NCBI GenBank assembly: GCA_964503145.1
Contig: CAZCYV010000003.1
Location: 124,001-188,000, forward strand
Direction of reading: 5' to 3'
From: RBG-16-57-11 sp964503145
GTDB lineage: Bacteria > Chloroflexota > Anaerolineae > Anaerolineales > UBA4823
Length of the DNA stretch: 64,000 bases
Position numbers and translations under genes: made by a program. The notes below the pieces were generated by a model. The model was not told the origin of the DNA. It worked only from the letters and a program-made list of their open reading frames with translations, and searched no databases. Each line of letters starts with the position of its first letter. The stretch's first letter is position 1. This document shows, one piece after another, positions 1-11,002 of the stretch.

Positions 1-1380
1 CGCCTTTTCCAGATAAGCCTGCGGGGTTTCGGGCAAGAAAACCATAGGGTACTGCGTGTAGCGCGCCTTACCGCCACATAACACCGGTGCGCCCAACAAA
101 ACCGCCTCCATGCCGATGGACGAATTGTAAACCATGACGAATTTAGATCGCTGGATTAGCTCGTAGGAGCTGATATATTCCTGCGAATCGATGAAGACCA
201 CATTCGGCAGCTTTTTCAACCCATTGGCGATCACCCAATCGCGCACGCTCTCACGGCTTTGCTTGGCGGTCCCTGGGCGCATCTCATCCGGATGGGCGCG
301 GATGACGAACAGCGTCTCCGGATGGGAACGTATCAACTCCAGAACGCTGTCCAGCCAGGCGAACATATGCGGAAACACCTGGTTGGCATGCACCTGACTG
401 GTGTCATAGACTACATTGGTGAACACTGGCACGATTTGCCGGAAGCGAGCAGCTTTGTGCAAAAACGCCTGATCCAGGCCGCGCATTTCAGGCCAGAAAC
501 GAATGCCGGCCATCGTGAATTGCCCCTGGAAGCGCTTTTGCAGGTATTCGTCCAGGCGAGCGTTCTGCTCCGGAGTCAACTCGAAATCTTTGGGGAGCTG
601 GATAGGATACGCAGTGGCATCTCCCTCGGTGAAAAACGCCGAATAGCGCTGAAAGCCGACCTCGTAGGTGATCACCCGCAGGCCGCGCGCCTGCGCTACC
701 CAGCGGGCCGTGGCTTCAGGATACATCACGCCGTTGAAGATCACTGCCGCCGAGGGTTTGGTCTGGTCCAAAAAAGCCGAGAATTCCTGAGCGATGTTGT
801 ACGCCGAGAGAATATACTGGCGTAGCAGATAGCGCGTGGCTTCATCGTCGGGCAAGGAGTGGCGGCGCAACGCCCAGCGCAACGAAGGCAGCACCAGGCG
901 GCCAAGCGGAATTGTAAGGCCTGGCGTAACCAGCGAGCCTTTGACGGTTTTGTACTCGAACCCGCTCAGTTCATCGACGTTCAAATCCTGGATGGCGGCA
1001 GCCAGGTCGTCATCGGCATGATAACCAAACCAGTACACATCCGAACTGGTGTACAAGCGGCGCGACTGCCGCACGCACGCCCGACAGGGTGGAGCCTTGT
1101 GATGGTCCTGGCGATCTGTGCCGAGCACGCAATGGCTCATCCCAGACTGGCAGACGAAGTGTCGCACCGGCACGCCCGCCAGGCGCAATGACCAACTGGT
1201 CAGCAGGGCAAAAGCCGCGTTCTGACTCATGCCGGTGATGCGCGCCGAGGCGTTGAAGAACGCCACCGGTTGCGCGGTGGAAGTCTTGGGGATATGCGCC
1301 GCAACCTGACGCGCCATGCGGATCACCAAGAGGTGATTGCGCCAACCAGAAATCCTGGACCACAGGTTCGACTTAGGCAT
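1..1380 (-). CDS. Capsule polysaccharide biosynthesis-type protein (3' end beyond window)
   Basis: An open frame runs from an ATG at 1380 to the window edge; an in-frame stop at 1393-1395 fixes the start. About 460 residues are visible. The N-terminal half has several cysteines (around C..C near residues 95-110). The C-terminal half reads like the KpsC/KpsS or surface-carbohydrate transferase fold: an IRAHPDE segment, then VYNSSIGMEAVLLGAPV followed by a CGGKARY stretch. The gene at 17972-19612 has the matching IHPGE and TTVGMEMP..GGKTHY segments, so the two are paralogues. It is the last visible gene of the minus-strand glycan locus, 35 bp after the NeuB fusion. It probably transfers or modifies a sugar in capsule assembly; the acceptor is unknown. 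Confidence 0.75.
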   Translation of the reverse strand, partial: MPKSNLWSRISGWRNHLLVIRMARQVAAHIPKTSTAQPVAFFNASARITGMSQNAAFALLTSWSLRLAGVPVRHFVCQSGMSHCVLGTDRQDHHKAPPCRACVRQSRRLYTSSDVYWFGYHADDDLAAAIQDLNVDELSGFEYKTVKGSLVTPGLTIPLGRLVLPSLRWALRRHSLPDDEATRYLLRQYILSAYNIAQEFSAFLDQTKPSAAVIFNGVMYPEATARWVAQARGLRVITYEVGFQRYSAFFTEGDATAYPIQLPKDFELTPEQNARLDEYLQKRFQGQFTMAGIRFWPEMRGLDQAFLHKAARFRQIVPVFTNVVYDTSQVHANQVFPHMFAWLDSVLELIRSHPETLFVIRAHPDEMRPGTAKQSRESVRDWVIANGLKKLPNVVFIDSQEYISSYELIQRSKFVMVYNSSIGMEAVLLGAPVLCGGKARYTQYPMVFLPETPQAYLEKA

Positions 1381-1415
1381 ATTGCTCGTCTGTCATCTGT
1401 TGCACGCAGATGCTT

Positions 1416-3326
1416 TCAGTCGGCTGCAGAGCGGCTGGCGGCGTAGGCCTCGCTCAGCCGCTGAATGGCGATCAAGAAACCCTCGCCGCCGCGCTGGTGA
1501 CCGCGCCAGATTTCCGGGATCATTGTGCCGTGATACTCGCCCAGCACGCGGAAGAAGCGCACCCAATCGATCGCCCCTTCGCCAATTTGAAGCCCCTCGC
1601 CATCCAGGCCAGCCCCATCCGATAGATGCAGATGGCCGATGTACGGCAACAAGAGCTTCAACTGCTCATAAAAATCCACATGCGCCCAATTGCAGTACAG
1701 CTTGTGATGCGATGAGTCGTAGCAAAATTTCAATCCTAACGGGGTGATGAAATCCACGATTTCTTGAGCGTCCATAAAGGCGTTGGTCAGCCACTGCCCG
1801 CCAAAATACCAGGGGTGAGGCGGCAGGTTTTCCAACAACAACTCGACGCCCTGGTGATCCAGTTCGCTCACCGAACGGCGCAGATTATCGTACAGAGCCG
1901 CCTTATCGGCAATTGGATGATCCAGGCTCATCGCCCCGGGATGGATGACCACCTTCGGCGTGCCTACGAAGTAAGGCGCCATCTCGCGCGTCAGGTTGAT
2001 CGTCTTTTGTAACAAATCCCGCGAAGCTTTGCGCTGCCGCTCATCCAGGGCGCAAAGATCGACCAGCGAGCGCTCCCAAAACTCCGGCGCATGCACCACC
2101 AGCTTAAGCGGCTGCGCGGAACCCTGGCTGAAATCATCGCCAGGGTAATGCTCGTCCAGGTCTTGATCAGTGAAATGAAACTCCAACATGCGCGGGCGGT
2201 AAGCCAGCATGCCCGCGAAATCCCGGAAGCGCACCGTGAAGCCGTACTCCATGGGCAAAACATGTTCCACATCCAGGGTGACCTTCAGGCCCAGGTCCTG
2301 GTCCAGGAAGGGTTCGTCCTCCTCGATCACGCGCTCGGCGGTTCGCCCCAGCAAGCGAGTATAGTTTTGCGGCGACAGGCCCAGCGCCGGGCCTTTGACA
2401 GCCACCATCTCGGAGGTGATCACCTCTCCGGGCAGGATGCGCCGCGCCGCGACCAGGCTCTTCCCAAGCACTTCGCGGTTCAGAATCTCGCCGCGCGAGA
2501 TGTACTTCTCCTCGCCGGTGCCAAGCGCCAGGGCAACCTGGCGGATATCGCGCACCATCTTCTTGAAGCCCTGCGGCTCCAGGCTGGCGGCGTGATCGGG
2601 ACCATCCATCGTGCGGTCTAAGGTCAGATGACGCTCGATGATGCTGGCGCCAAGCGCCGAAGCCACGGTGGAAACGGCAATGCCGCGCTCATGCCCGGAG
2701 TAGCCCACTGGGACGCCAAAGCGGCGCAGTTGATCCATAAACCGCAAATTGATGTCCTCGAAGGCTGCTGGATAGGTGCTGTTGCAGTGCAATAAGGCGA
2801 ACTCGGCCTTGCGCTCCTTCAGGAACTCCACCGTCAACTCAACCTCGTGCATATGCGACATACCGGTGGACAGGATCAGGGGTTTACCCTTAGAGACCAG
2901 ATGATCGAGCAGCGGCAGGTTGGTCAGATCGGCCGAGGCCACCTTATAAGCCGGGACGCCCAGGCTTTCGAGGAAGTCGGCGCTCTCTATGTCGAAAGCA
3001 GAGCACAGAAAGGTGATGCCCTTCTTGCAACAATATTCGACGATGCGATAGTAATCTTCGTCTGAGAGTTCAACCTGCTGCAGGATAGGCAGCAGATAGC
3101 GCAGGGTTTTCTCGCCGGCATTGGCGTTTTCCAGATATTTTTTGGCGTAGAGCTTCTCCAGCTTACGCTTCTGGAATTTGACCGCGTCGGCCCCGGCATC
3201 GACTGCCACGTCGATCAACTTTAGGGCCAGGTCGAGGAAACCATTGTGGTTGACGCCGATCTCGGCGATGACATAGGTGGGTTGGCCATCGCCAACCAGC
3301 CGGTCGCCAATCTGGATAACGGGCAT
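1416..3326 (-). CDS. NeuB-type nonulosonate synthase fused to SAF and xylose-isomerase-like TIM barrel
   Basis: The chosen ATG at 3326 gives 636 residues and starts on the conserved MPVIQIGDRLVG; the longer frame to 3545 overlaps the upstream gene and adds unrelated arginine-rich sequence. Residues about 1-275 are a NeuB domain (AEIGVNHNG, KFQKRK, STGMS, HCNSTYPA, GYSGHERG, IERHLTLD), which condenses PEP with an N-acetylated hexose to form a sialic-acid-like sugar. Residues about 280-345 form an SAF/antifreeze-like domain. Residues about 350-636 resemble AP-endonuclease-2 or sugar-phosphate isomerase barrels (ENLPPHPW, FCYDSSHHK, HLHLSDGAG). Ordinary NeuB proteins are about 340-360 residues, so the extra barrel is a fusion. 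It lies 5 bp after the cytidylyltransferase stop. The substrate is not deducible. Confidence 0.88.
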   Translation of the reverse strand: MPVIQIGDRLVGDGQPTYVIAEIGVNHNGFLDLALKLIDVAVDAGADAVKFQKRKLEKLYAKKYLENANAGEKTLRYLLPILQQVELSDEDYYRIVEYCCKKGITFLCSAFDIESADFLESLGVPAYKVASADLTNLPLLDHLVSKGKPLILSTGMSHMHEVELTVEFLKERKAEFALLHCNSTYPAAFEDINLRFMDQLRRFGVPVGYSGHERGIAVSTVASALGASIIERHLTLDRTMDGPDHAASLEPQGFKKMVRDIRQVALALGTGEEKYISRGEILNREVLGKSLVAARRILPGEVITSEMVAVKGPALGLSPQNYTRLLGRTAERVIEEDEPFLDQDLGLKVTLDVEHVLPMEYGFTVRFRDFAGMLAYRPRMLEFHFTDQDLDEHYPGDDFSQGSAQPLKLVVHAPEFWERSLVDLCALDERQRKASRDLLQKTINLTREMAPYFVGTPKVVIHPGAMSLDHPIADKAALYDNLRRSVSELDHQGVELLLENLPPHPWYFGGQWLTNAFMDAQEIVDFITPLGLKFCYDSSHHKLYCNWAHVDFYEQLKLLLPYIGHLHLSDGAGLDGEGLQIGEGAIDWVRFFRVLGEYHGTMIPEIWRGHQRGGEGFLIAIQRLSEAYAASRSAAD

Positions 3327-3331
3327 AGCGT

Positions 3332-4084
3332 TTAACCTCCGCTCAATGACGGGTGAAATCCTAAGTCCTGGGGTGTGATCTCGCCGCTCTCCAGCAGGCG
3401 CTCGGCGCGACGCCAATCGTCGGGCGAGTCGATGTCGATCCATTCGCTGGGTTCGATAACCAGGGGCAGGATGCGCTCGCCGGTCATGGAGCCTTTTTGC
3501 AGGATCGTATCTGCCCAGACCGCGTCCACATAGCCGGTCTGCCAATAGACTTCTGGGAGAAGCTGTCGGGGCATGTTGTAGGGTTCAGGAAACTCGCCGC
3601 TCAGCAGCGGCTGCAAGAACCCCTGCGCGTCGATGCGCCACATCTTATACGGGTTCTGGAAGGGCACGCACACTGTGCGCACCGAGTCGGCCTCAGGGTG
3701 CTCCAACAGGCGATAGATTGCCTGATCGATATGCCAGACGCGCCGAAAAGGCGAAGTAGGGCGGAGTTGCACCACAATCTCAGGCCGATAGCCTTCGTTC
3801 TCGGCCAGCCATTCCAGGGCATGCTGGAAAACGGGCAAATCTGGCGTGTGATCTTGAGATAGTTCTACCGGTCGCAAGAAAGGCGCCTCTGCGCCATAGT
3901 TCCTGGCAATGGCGGCAATCTCCGGGTCATCTGTGGACACCACCACGCGGGAGACCAGCTCAGAGGCCAGGCCGGCGGCAATGCTGTAAGCGATCAGCGG
4001 ATGTCCGGCAAAGAGGCGGATGTTTTTGCGCGGGATCGTCTTCGAGCCGCCGCGCGCGGGGATCAGGGCCAGGATCTCACTCAT
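3332..4084 (-). CDS. neuA: CMP-nonulosonate synthetase (acylneuraminate cytidylyltransferase family)
   Basis: This 250-residue protein carries the family signature at its N-terminus (LALIPARGGSKTIPRKN), where CTP binds, then STDDPEIA and QLRPTSPFR, all typical of NeuA/PseF/LegF enzymes. It would activate the product of an adjacent NeuB synthase as a CMP sugar for glycosyltransferases in the cytoplasm. Its ATG abuts the stop of the SDR gene upstream without a gap, and the NeuB fusion begins 5 bp downstream, so the three are translationally coupled. Sequence alone does not distinguish neuraminic, legionaminic, pseudaminic or KDN substrates. Confidence 0.9.
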   Translation of the reverse strand: MSEILALIPARGGSKTIPRKNIRLFAGHPLIAYSIAAGLASELVSRVVVSTDDPEIAAIARNYGAEAPFLRPVELSQDHTPDLPVFQHALEWLAENEGYRPEIVVQLRPTSPFRRVWHIDQAIYRLLEHPEADSVRTVCVPFQNPYKMWRIDAQGFLQPLLSGEFPEPYNMPRQLLPEVYWQTGYVDAVWADTILQKGSMTGERILPLVIEPSEWIDIDSPDDWRRAERLLESGEITPQDLGFHPSLSGG

Positions 4085-4960
4085 CTACCAGGCCGTCCAG
4101 CCGCCATCCACGATCAGATTAGCGCCGGTCATATACGCCGAAGCGTCCGACGCCAGGAACAACAGCGCGCCGTTCATCTCGTTCTTCTCTGCCATGCGCC
4201 CCAGCACAGCCCGGGCAGAGTATGCCTCCACAAAGGCCGGCTCATGCCCGTTGTACACACCGCCAGGAGTCAGCGCGTTGACGCGGATATTCCGCCCGGC
4301 GTAGTAGGCGGCGAGATAGCGCGTCAGCCCCAGGATGCCTGCCTTGGTCACTGAATAGTACACCGGCTTGTACTTTGGAGCCTGCCCGGGCAACTGGTAA
4401 ATGCGCTGATCCGGCCCTGCCAGCCCATAGATCGACGAGAGGTTAATGATCACGCCTCCGCCTTGCTCCAACATCGGCTGAACAGCGGCCTGGCAGCACA
4501 GGAAAGCGCCGGTCAGATTGACCGCCAGCGCCTGATCCCAGGCCTGCAGGGGAAAGCGCTCGAACGCCCCATCCCCCAGGGAGAGGTCTTCGTGCTGGGG
4601 GTCGAATTTCGGATCCAGCGCCGCGCTGTTGACCAGGATATCCAGCCGCCCGAACGCCTGGATCGTCGCAGCAACCAGGTTGCGTACAGACACCGGATCG
4701 GCGACATCAACCTGCACGGCGATCACCGGATAGCCTTCGCGGGTCAAGGCGTCGGCCACCTGTTCGCCTGCCAGGCGATTGACATCGGCGACCACCACCT
4801 GCGCGCCGGCCTGCGCCAATGTGCGGCAAAACTGCGCACCAAGCAGACCCGCGCCGCCGGTGACGATCGCCGCCCGACCGTTCAAATTGAACAGTTCCAG
4901 CACAGAAGGCGTTTCAGCAAGATCCTTGGGGAACATATGCGGATTCATGGGATCGAACAT
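4085..4960 (-). CDS. Short-chain dehydrogenase/reductase
   Basis: A 291-residue classical SDR. The Rossmann glycine motif is TGGAGLLG near residue 34, followed by an NSAAL motif, a catalytic serine in NLSSIYG and the YYSVTK tyrosine-lysine pair. The C-terminus ends in the usual LIVDGGWT. The first methionine was used, but M5 or M9 are equally possible. PtmA-type SDRs sit beside cytidylyltransferase and NeuB genes in several flagellin or surface nonulosonate clusters, and the abutting neuA supports a role in making or modifying the sugar precursor. That is inferred from context; the substrate is unknown. Confidence 0.88.
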   Translation of the reverse strand: MFDPMNPHMFPKDLAETPSVLELFNLNGRAAIVTGGAGLLGAQFCRTLAQAGAQVVVADVNRLAGEQVADALTREGYPVIAVQVDVADPVSVRNLVAATIQAFGRLDILVNSAALDPKFDPQHEDLSLGDGAFERFPLQAWDQALAVNLTGAFLCCQAAVQPMLEQGGGVIINLSSIYGLAGPDQRIYQLPGQAPKYKPVYYSVTKAGILGLTRYLAAYYAGRNIRVNALTPGGVYNGHEPAFVEAYSARAVLGRMAEKNEMNGALLFLASDASAYMTGANLIVDGGWTAW

Positions 4961-4998
4961 CCAGCATTACAGCCGGGCAAGATAAGCAGTGATGCAGA

Positions 4999-5026
4999 CC
5001 CGGCAACGACACAGGTCGTCGCCGGG
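4999..5026 (-). terminator. Hairpin after the sat-cysC gene
   Basis: On the minus strand a 12-bp stem (cccggcgacgac / gtcgttgccggg, one G-U pair) closes a 4-base loop, between the end of the PAPS synthetase gene (5074) and the SDR start (4960). No T-run follows, so it may be a pause or processing site or a Rho-dependent end rather than a full intrinsic terminator. Confidence 0.5.
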
Positions 5027-5073
5027 CTGTCCTTGCTGATTACAGAAGCCGCGGCTCTGGTCTTGTCAGGCGC

Positions 5074-6855
<1,782 letters not shown>

Positions 6856-6904
6856 AGATAATGTATCTCCCTTGCATTGGTTCGTTATGATAGCACAAGC
6901 GGCT

Positions 6905-6913
6905 ATTATAGCA
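6905..6913 (-). promoter_or_regulatory. Extended -10 promoter for sat-cysC
   Basis: On the minus strand the sequence TGCTATAAT, a perfect -10 with a TGn extension, sits 50 bp before the sat-cysC ATG, between that gene and the oxidoreductase stop at 6919. No good -35 is seen. A GGGAG lies about 11 bases before the ATG. Confidence 0.55.
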
Positions 6914-6918
6914 GCTTT

Positions 6919-7905
6919 TTATAGATCGATGCGCCTGCCTTGCGATTGCGAAAGGTGCGCCGCCAGAGCCAGCCGTAGCGCCTGGATGCCGTCTTCCAGA
7001 GTGCACAGCGGATCAGCCTCGCCGCGCGCCACGGCCAGGAAATGGCGCATCTGCTCCAGGAACAGGGTATTGCGCTCGAAACCCTGCGGCGCCGGAAACG
7101 ACTGCCACTGATCCTGACTGGCGAGGTAAAGTCGAGCGACGCCATCGGCGCTATCCCAGCGCAGCGTCCCTTGCGTCCCGATGATCTCCAGGCGATGGGA
7201 AGGCGGGCGCTGGCAGTAGTCCAGGTGTACCCCTCCCAGGGCGCCGCTGGTAAAGTGCAAGCCAATCTCGGCAACGTCCTCGACGCTCAACTCCAGGTCG
7301 CTCAATTGTCCGGTGAAAGCCCAAAGCGAGGCCACCTCGCCCATCAGCCAGCGTAGATAATCCAGCGGGTGACTCAGGGTCAAAACCACCCCGCCCCCCA
7401 GATCCCGCCGGGCGCTGTATCCCTGGCGATAATCCTCCCAGGGGTGCCAGCCGGGCAGGTATTCGCCCCAATGCGCCTGCACAGAAACCAGGCGACCGAT
7501 TGCGCCAGCTTCGATCAAATGCTTGATCTGGCGCAGCCCCGGGTGAAAGCGAAACTGGTAACCCACCAGAACCCTGCCCCCGCCGGCCTGGACGGCCGCG
7601 CGCAAGGCCGGCATCCCATCCATCGTATGCGAAATCGGCTTCTCCAGGAAAAGGCTACAGCCGGCCTCGGCGGCAGGGATGGCAACATCCAGATGCAGCG
7701 CAGTGGGGTTGGCGACGATCACCGCCTGCGGACGGTGAGCCAGGGCAGCTTTCAGGTCGGTCTCTACGGGAAAGCCTTTTAATTCGTCGTCCGGCAGCGT
7801 GCTGCGGCCAGAACGGTAAAACAGGATGTCCCGTTCGCCCAGGGCGAGCAAGTTGCGGAAATGACGTCGCCCAATCGAGCCGAAACCGGCGATCAGGATC
7901 TTCAT
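6919..7905 (-). CDS. Gfo/Idh/MocA-family NAD(P)-dependent oxidoreductase
   Basis: Start chosen at the ATG at 7905, which begins MKILIAGFGSIGRRH, the dinucleotide-binding motif, and overlaps the upstream sulfotransferase stop as ATGA; the frame extending to 8055 lies inside that gene. The 328 residues contain the family's LFLEKPISH motif (catalytic lysine of EKP) near residue 95 and a GGGVVLTLSHPLDYL segment typical of the C-terminal domain. Members oxidise or reduce a hydroxyl or keto group on sugars or nucleotide sugars. Its position between sulfotransferases and PAPS synthetase suggests work on a glycan precursor; the actual substrate cannot be read from sequence. Confidence 0.88.
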   Translation of the reverse strand: MKILIAGFGSIGRRHFRNLLALGERDILFYRSGRSTLPDDELKGFPVETDLKAALAHRPQAVIVANPTALHLDVAIPAAEAGCSLFLEKPISHTMDGMPALRAAVQAGGGRVLVGYQFRFHPGLRQIKHLIEAGAIGRLVSVQAHWGEYLPGWHPWEDYRQGYSARRDLGGGVVLTLSHPLDYLRWLMGEVASLWAFTGQLSDLELSVEDVAEIGLHFTSGALGGVHLDYCQRPPSHRLEIIGTQGTLRWDSADGVARLYLASQDQWQSFPAPQGFERNTLFLEQMRHFLAVARGEADPLCTLEDGIQALRLALAAHLSQSQGRRIDL

Positions 7906-8936
7906 GGCGTGGCCTCGTATCCCCAGGCCAGCAGAGTCTCGTCGGCGATCTGGCGAAAGACCTGGCGGTCGCGGTGGGTGAACAGTTCGCGCCAGGTGCC
8001 CCGCTTGCCTTTTTGCAAGGCATGAGCGATGTCTCTGGCCTTCTGCTGTTGCCACTCCGCATCCGGGTTGCGCGTCATTTCCTGCGCCAGCGCCTGCCGC
8101 AGCGCTTCATCGCCGGGGCTTGCGCCCAGGAAATCCCAAATCCGCGTCATTTGCTCCCAGGGCTGGCTGAGCAAATCCTCATACCGCAGGGACAGATAGC
8201 GCTCGCCAAACAGCAATCGTCCCTGCTGATCAGTTTGGGAGACGTTGCGCACCCAGCCCTGCGCCGCCTGCAGGATGCCCTCTTCGGTAAAGATCGATTG
8301 CTCGCCCGACAGAAAAGGCTGCGGGTCGCTGGCAAATCGGGCACGGATGCGCTGATCTTCCCGAGAGAGCCGCTCAGGGAACTCGACAAAGGACTGAAAG
8401 CGGTGCGAAATCGCGGCATCTCGCCCATCGCGGACGATGAAAATCAGGCTGCCATCCGGATAGACCTTATGCATCAGGCGCACTGCTTCGCCATCCAGCA
8501 GGCTGTTCGGGCTTTTGTCGCCCACGATGCGTTTGCCCTCCAGGCGCGCCTCACGCTCCAGGATGTAGTCGGCCGCAGCGCGCAAGACCACCGGCGAAAG
8601 ATCCCTGCCGCGGTTCCAGCGGTTGCTGCCCCGCGCCAGCCATTCGCCCACTTCGGGATCGGCCACCAGACTCTCCAACAGCGGCGCACGGGTGAAGAAA
8701 TGCGCCTGATAGTTGCAGTGTACTTCCGGATGCAGGCGGATCAGGCGAGCCAACATTGTGGTGCCCGAGCGGGCATGCCCAAAAATAAAGAATTTCTCCA
8801 GCGGAAAGAACGTCCTGATCTCAGCGACTTCTTCCATCGAGATGGGCGGCACTTCACGACGCAAGGGGCGAGGCGCTTCACCGCGGCGTAGCAGGCGCAG
8901 AGCCATCAAGAACCTCTGTCTGAGTGAATAAGGCAT
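7902..8936 (-). CDS. PAPS-dependent sulfotransferase
   Basis: A 344-residue Sulfotransfer-family protein. The 5'-phosphosulfate-binding loop is FGHARSGTTMLARL near residues 52-65, and the 3'-phosphate site is IVRDGRDAAISH near residue 165; a later YEDLL segment is also typical. No signal peptide or membrane helix is evident, so it would act in the cytoplasm on a lipid-linked or nucleotide-linked intermediate. It is flanked by a second sulfotransferase and, two genes on, by the PAPS synthetase. The acceptor is unknown. Confidence 0.9.
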   Translation of the reverse strand: MPYSLRQRFLMALRLLRRGEAPRPLRREVPPISMEEVAEIRTFFPLEKFFIFGHARSGTTMLARLIRLHPEVHCNYQAHFFTRAPLLESLVADPEVGEWLARGSNRWNRGRDLSPVVLRAAADYILEREARLEGKRIVGDKSPNSLLDGEAVRLMHKVYPDGSLIFIVRDGRDAAISHRFQSFVEFPERLSREDQRIRARFASDPQPFLSGEQSIFTEEGILQAAQGWVRNVSQTDQQGRLLFGERYLSLRYEDLLSQPWEQMTRIWDFLGASPGDEALRQALAQEMTRNPDAEWQQQKARDIAHALQKGKRGTWRELFTHRDRQVFRQIADETLLAWGYEATP

Positions 8937-8965
8937 AATCGGCTTCGGCGGAAATTTAGGCGAAT

Positions 8966-9988
8966 TTATTCGTCAGAGCGATCATCGGCGGAATCAAAAA
9001 GCAAGTTCTGGCGCCGAAAGCGGGCCAGCCGCCGGCGCAGCGGCCAGACGAGAGCGCGATAACGCGCTTTGAGCGCTGCCAGGCCATTCGCCAGGCGCGG
9101 GTAGCCAAATTCATCCATCTGAGCGCCGGCTATTTGCTCGATGACCGCCGCATCTTCCGGCGACAGCCGATCTCGCCAGCGGGCCACAGGCGCGGCGCTG
9201 ATGCCCTGGAATTGCTCCGAAAACATGGAATTGCCGGCCCACTGTGCGCCGGCCCGGGTCGGCGCCGCCAGCGAGGCATCCCAATCGATCTCCAAGAAGT
9301 CCGTGAGTTGACGCAGCGCAGCCTCTGGCGATTGCGTCAGATCCTCGTAGCGCAGAATGAGGTAGCGCGCTGGGCCAAAACGCTGACGATTTTCCACCCC
9401 GGCGCGCGTTGAGCGCCGCCAGTTCGCAGCGAAAAACTCTGGCTGCCAGTCAGGGTGCTTGCGGCGATAAGAGACATAGTTGTCACGCGGATCGCGCAAG
9501 ATGTGGATACAGCGCGCCTCGGGCCACCAGGCGAATATCTGCCCGGCGTAATATTCATTGTAAGGCGATTTCTCCACCCACCCACGACTCGCAGGCGTCG
9601 CCAACCCGCTCACCTCTCCATAAGCCAGGATGGCGGCGCTGAGCACGTCGCCGGGATGGCGATGGCGCCCCTCGGAGAACCGGCGCAATATCCGGCGCAC
9701 CTGCTCGAACGAGATCGCCGAGTAGTCCCGATCGGGGAAACCGGCCTGACTGGCAACCGGCTGATCGCGACGCCATTGAAAGATGTGAATCAGGGTCTCC
9801 TCCGCCAGAGCCAACTGACCCTCCAGGTCGAGACCAACCGCACGGGGCAGAAAACGTCGGAAGAAGATCGTCTCTTCGGGATAGACAATCAACTGAGGAT
9901 GCGAATCCAGGATCGCCCGCAGCAGGCTGGTGCCGGACTTCGGATGGCCGCAGATGAATACCGGTCGGTCGCGCAGGTCGTCGATCAT
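8966..9988 (-). CDS. PAPS-dependent sulfotransferase
   Basis: About 340 residues, starting at the ATG at 9988. A TTG at 9994 would overlap the upstream stop as TTGA and add two residues, so the start is not settled. The N-terminus has the phosphosulfate loop ICGHPKSGTSLLRAIL, then ILRDPRDNYVSYRR for the 3'-phosphate and RYEDLTQSPE. The C-terminal 50 residues are strongly basic and arginine-rich, possibly contacting an anionic polymer or membrane. It is divergent in sequence from the neighbouring sulfotransferase, so the two probably sulfate different positions or sugars. Confidence 0.88.
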   Translation of the reverse strand: MIDDLRDRPVFICGHPKSGTSLLRAILDSHPQLIVYPEETIFFRRFLPRAVGLDLEGQLALAEETLIHIFQWRRDQPVASQAGFPDRDYSAISFEQVRRILRRFSEGRHRHPGDVLSAAILAYGEVSGLATPASRGWVEKSPYNEYYAGQIFAWWPEARCIHILRDPRDNYVSYRRKHPDWQPEFFAANWRRSTRAGVENRQRFGPARYLILRYEDLTQSPEAALRQLTDFLEIDWDASLAAPTRAGAQWAGNSMFSEQFQGISAAPVARWRDRLSPEDAAVIEQIAGAQMDEFGYPRLANGLAALKARYRALVWPLRRRLARFRRQNLLFDSADDRSDE

Positions 9989-9990
9989 GC

Positions 9991-11001
9991 TCAACGATAG
10001 AGAATCTTGAACAGGCGCTGATATAAACCAGTAAGCACCCGGCGGCTCCCCGGCAGGCGCAAGAGCCAGTGCCTGCCCTTGCGTTTCCCGGCGGCAGGCG
10101 CGGCGCGCCCGGCGAGATCAAGCCCCAGATGAGCCGCTTCAGCGATCACTTCGGCGCTCAGGGCGTTGCCAAGGTGGCGCGTGTAGCGCTCGACCGTTGA
10201 CAGGCGCAGATACCCCAGGCGATCGATCGCTTCGTCCAGTTCGATCATCGAACCCATCAGCTTGCCCGTCCAGGAGGAAGGCAGAGCTTTCAGGATCACT
10301 TCCTTTGGGGTGACAAACTGAAAGTGATTAGCCGAACCGATCGCTTCGCAGGCGCCGCCGTCCGGCTTCTCTGCGTGGAAGACCAGATCCAGGTGGTCTC
10401 GAGTGGCGAGCAGATGCTCCTGCGGATCGCGACCGGTGCTGGCAGCCCAGTCGACCTCCCAGGCATCAGGGATGCGCCGCTCGCGCAAGACGGACAAACC
10501 CGGCGCGCCCCGTTCGGCAAGCTGATCCAGGCTGCGGCGGGCATGCCCGGCGGCGTTGCGCACCGCGATGCCGCTGATCATCCCGGCTTGAGGGAAACAT
10601 TCCAGAATTTCGAGATGCGCTTCGAGCCAGCCCGGATAGAAGAAGATATCGTCGTCGCTGTAGGCGATGATCTCGCCTGGGGCGGCGCTAAAGAGCACGC
10701 GCAGCGCGTCGATCTTGCCAATGTTGCGTTCGGCCAGGATCAGATAGTTGATCCGTCCCTGCTCCTGCATCTGGCGCAGGTAATTCACCACCTGGGGGCA
10801 ACTGGCGTTATCGAAGATCATCAGGTCGTACGGCGGCGGTGTGTGCGCCCAAAGGCTGGCCAGCGCCAGCTTAAGCACCTCCAGCCGATGCTCGAAGTAG
10901 CCGTCCAGGCCAGGGATATAGGTGACCATCGCCAGCGTCACCTCCGCCGGCCGGTAATCGGTCATCTGCCCACGCGCCGGATTGATCCCGATCCGCGCCA
11001 T
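9991..11001 (-). CDS. Family 2-like glycosyltransferase
   Basis: 336 residues. A GT-A fold is suggested by VTLAMVTYIPG at the start, DLMIFDNAS, AERNIGKIDALR and the metal-binding IAYSDDDIFF near residue 115. The start at 11001 is 1 bp from the previous stop, supporting coupling; M13 is an alternative. It would transfer a sugar from a nucleotide donor during repeat-unit assembly. The C-terminal 40 residues are basic and could associate with the membrane. Specificity is unknown. Confidence 0.82.
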   Translation of the reverse strand: MARIGINPARGQMTDYRPAEVTLAMVTYIPGLDGYFEHRLEVLKLALASLWAHTPPPYDLMIFDNASCPQVVNYLRQMQEQGRINYLILAERNIGKIDALRVLFSAAPGEIIAYSDDDIFFYPGWLEAHLEILECFPQAGMISGIAVRNAAGHARRSLDQLAERGAPGLSVLRERRIPDAWEVDWAASTGRDPQEHLLATRDHLDLVFHAEKPDGGACEAIGSANHFQFVTPKEVILKALPSSWTGKLMGSMIELDEAIDRLGYLRLSTVERYTRHLGNALSAEVIAEAAHLGLDLAGRAAPAAGKRKGRHWLLRLPGSRRVLTGLYQRLFKILYR

Positions 11002-11002
11002 A

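Noticed and set aside
6856..6918. Sulfur-related riboswitch ahead of the PAPS synthetase
   Set aside because: The gap is only 63 bp and holds a promoter and ribosome-binding site; there is no room for an SAM-type aptamer.
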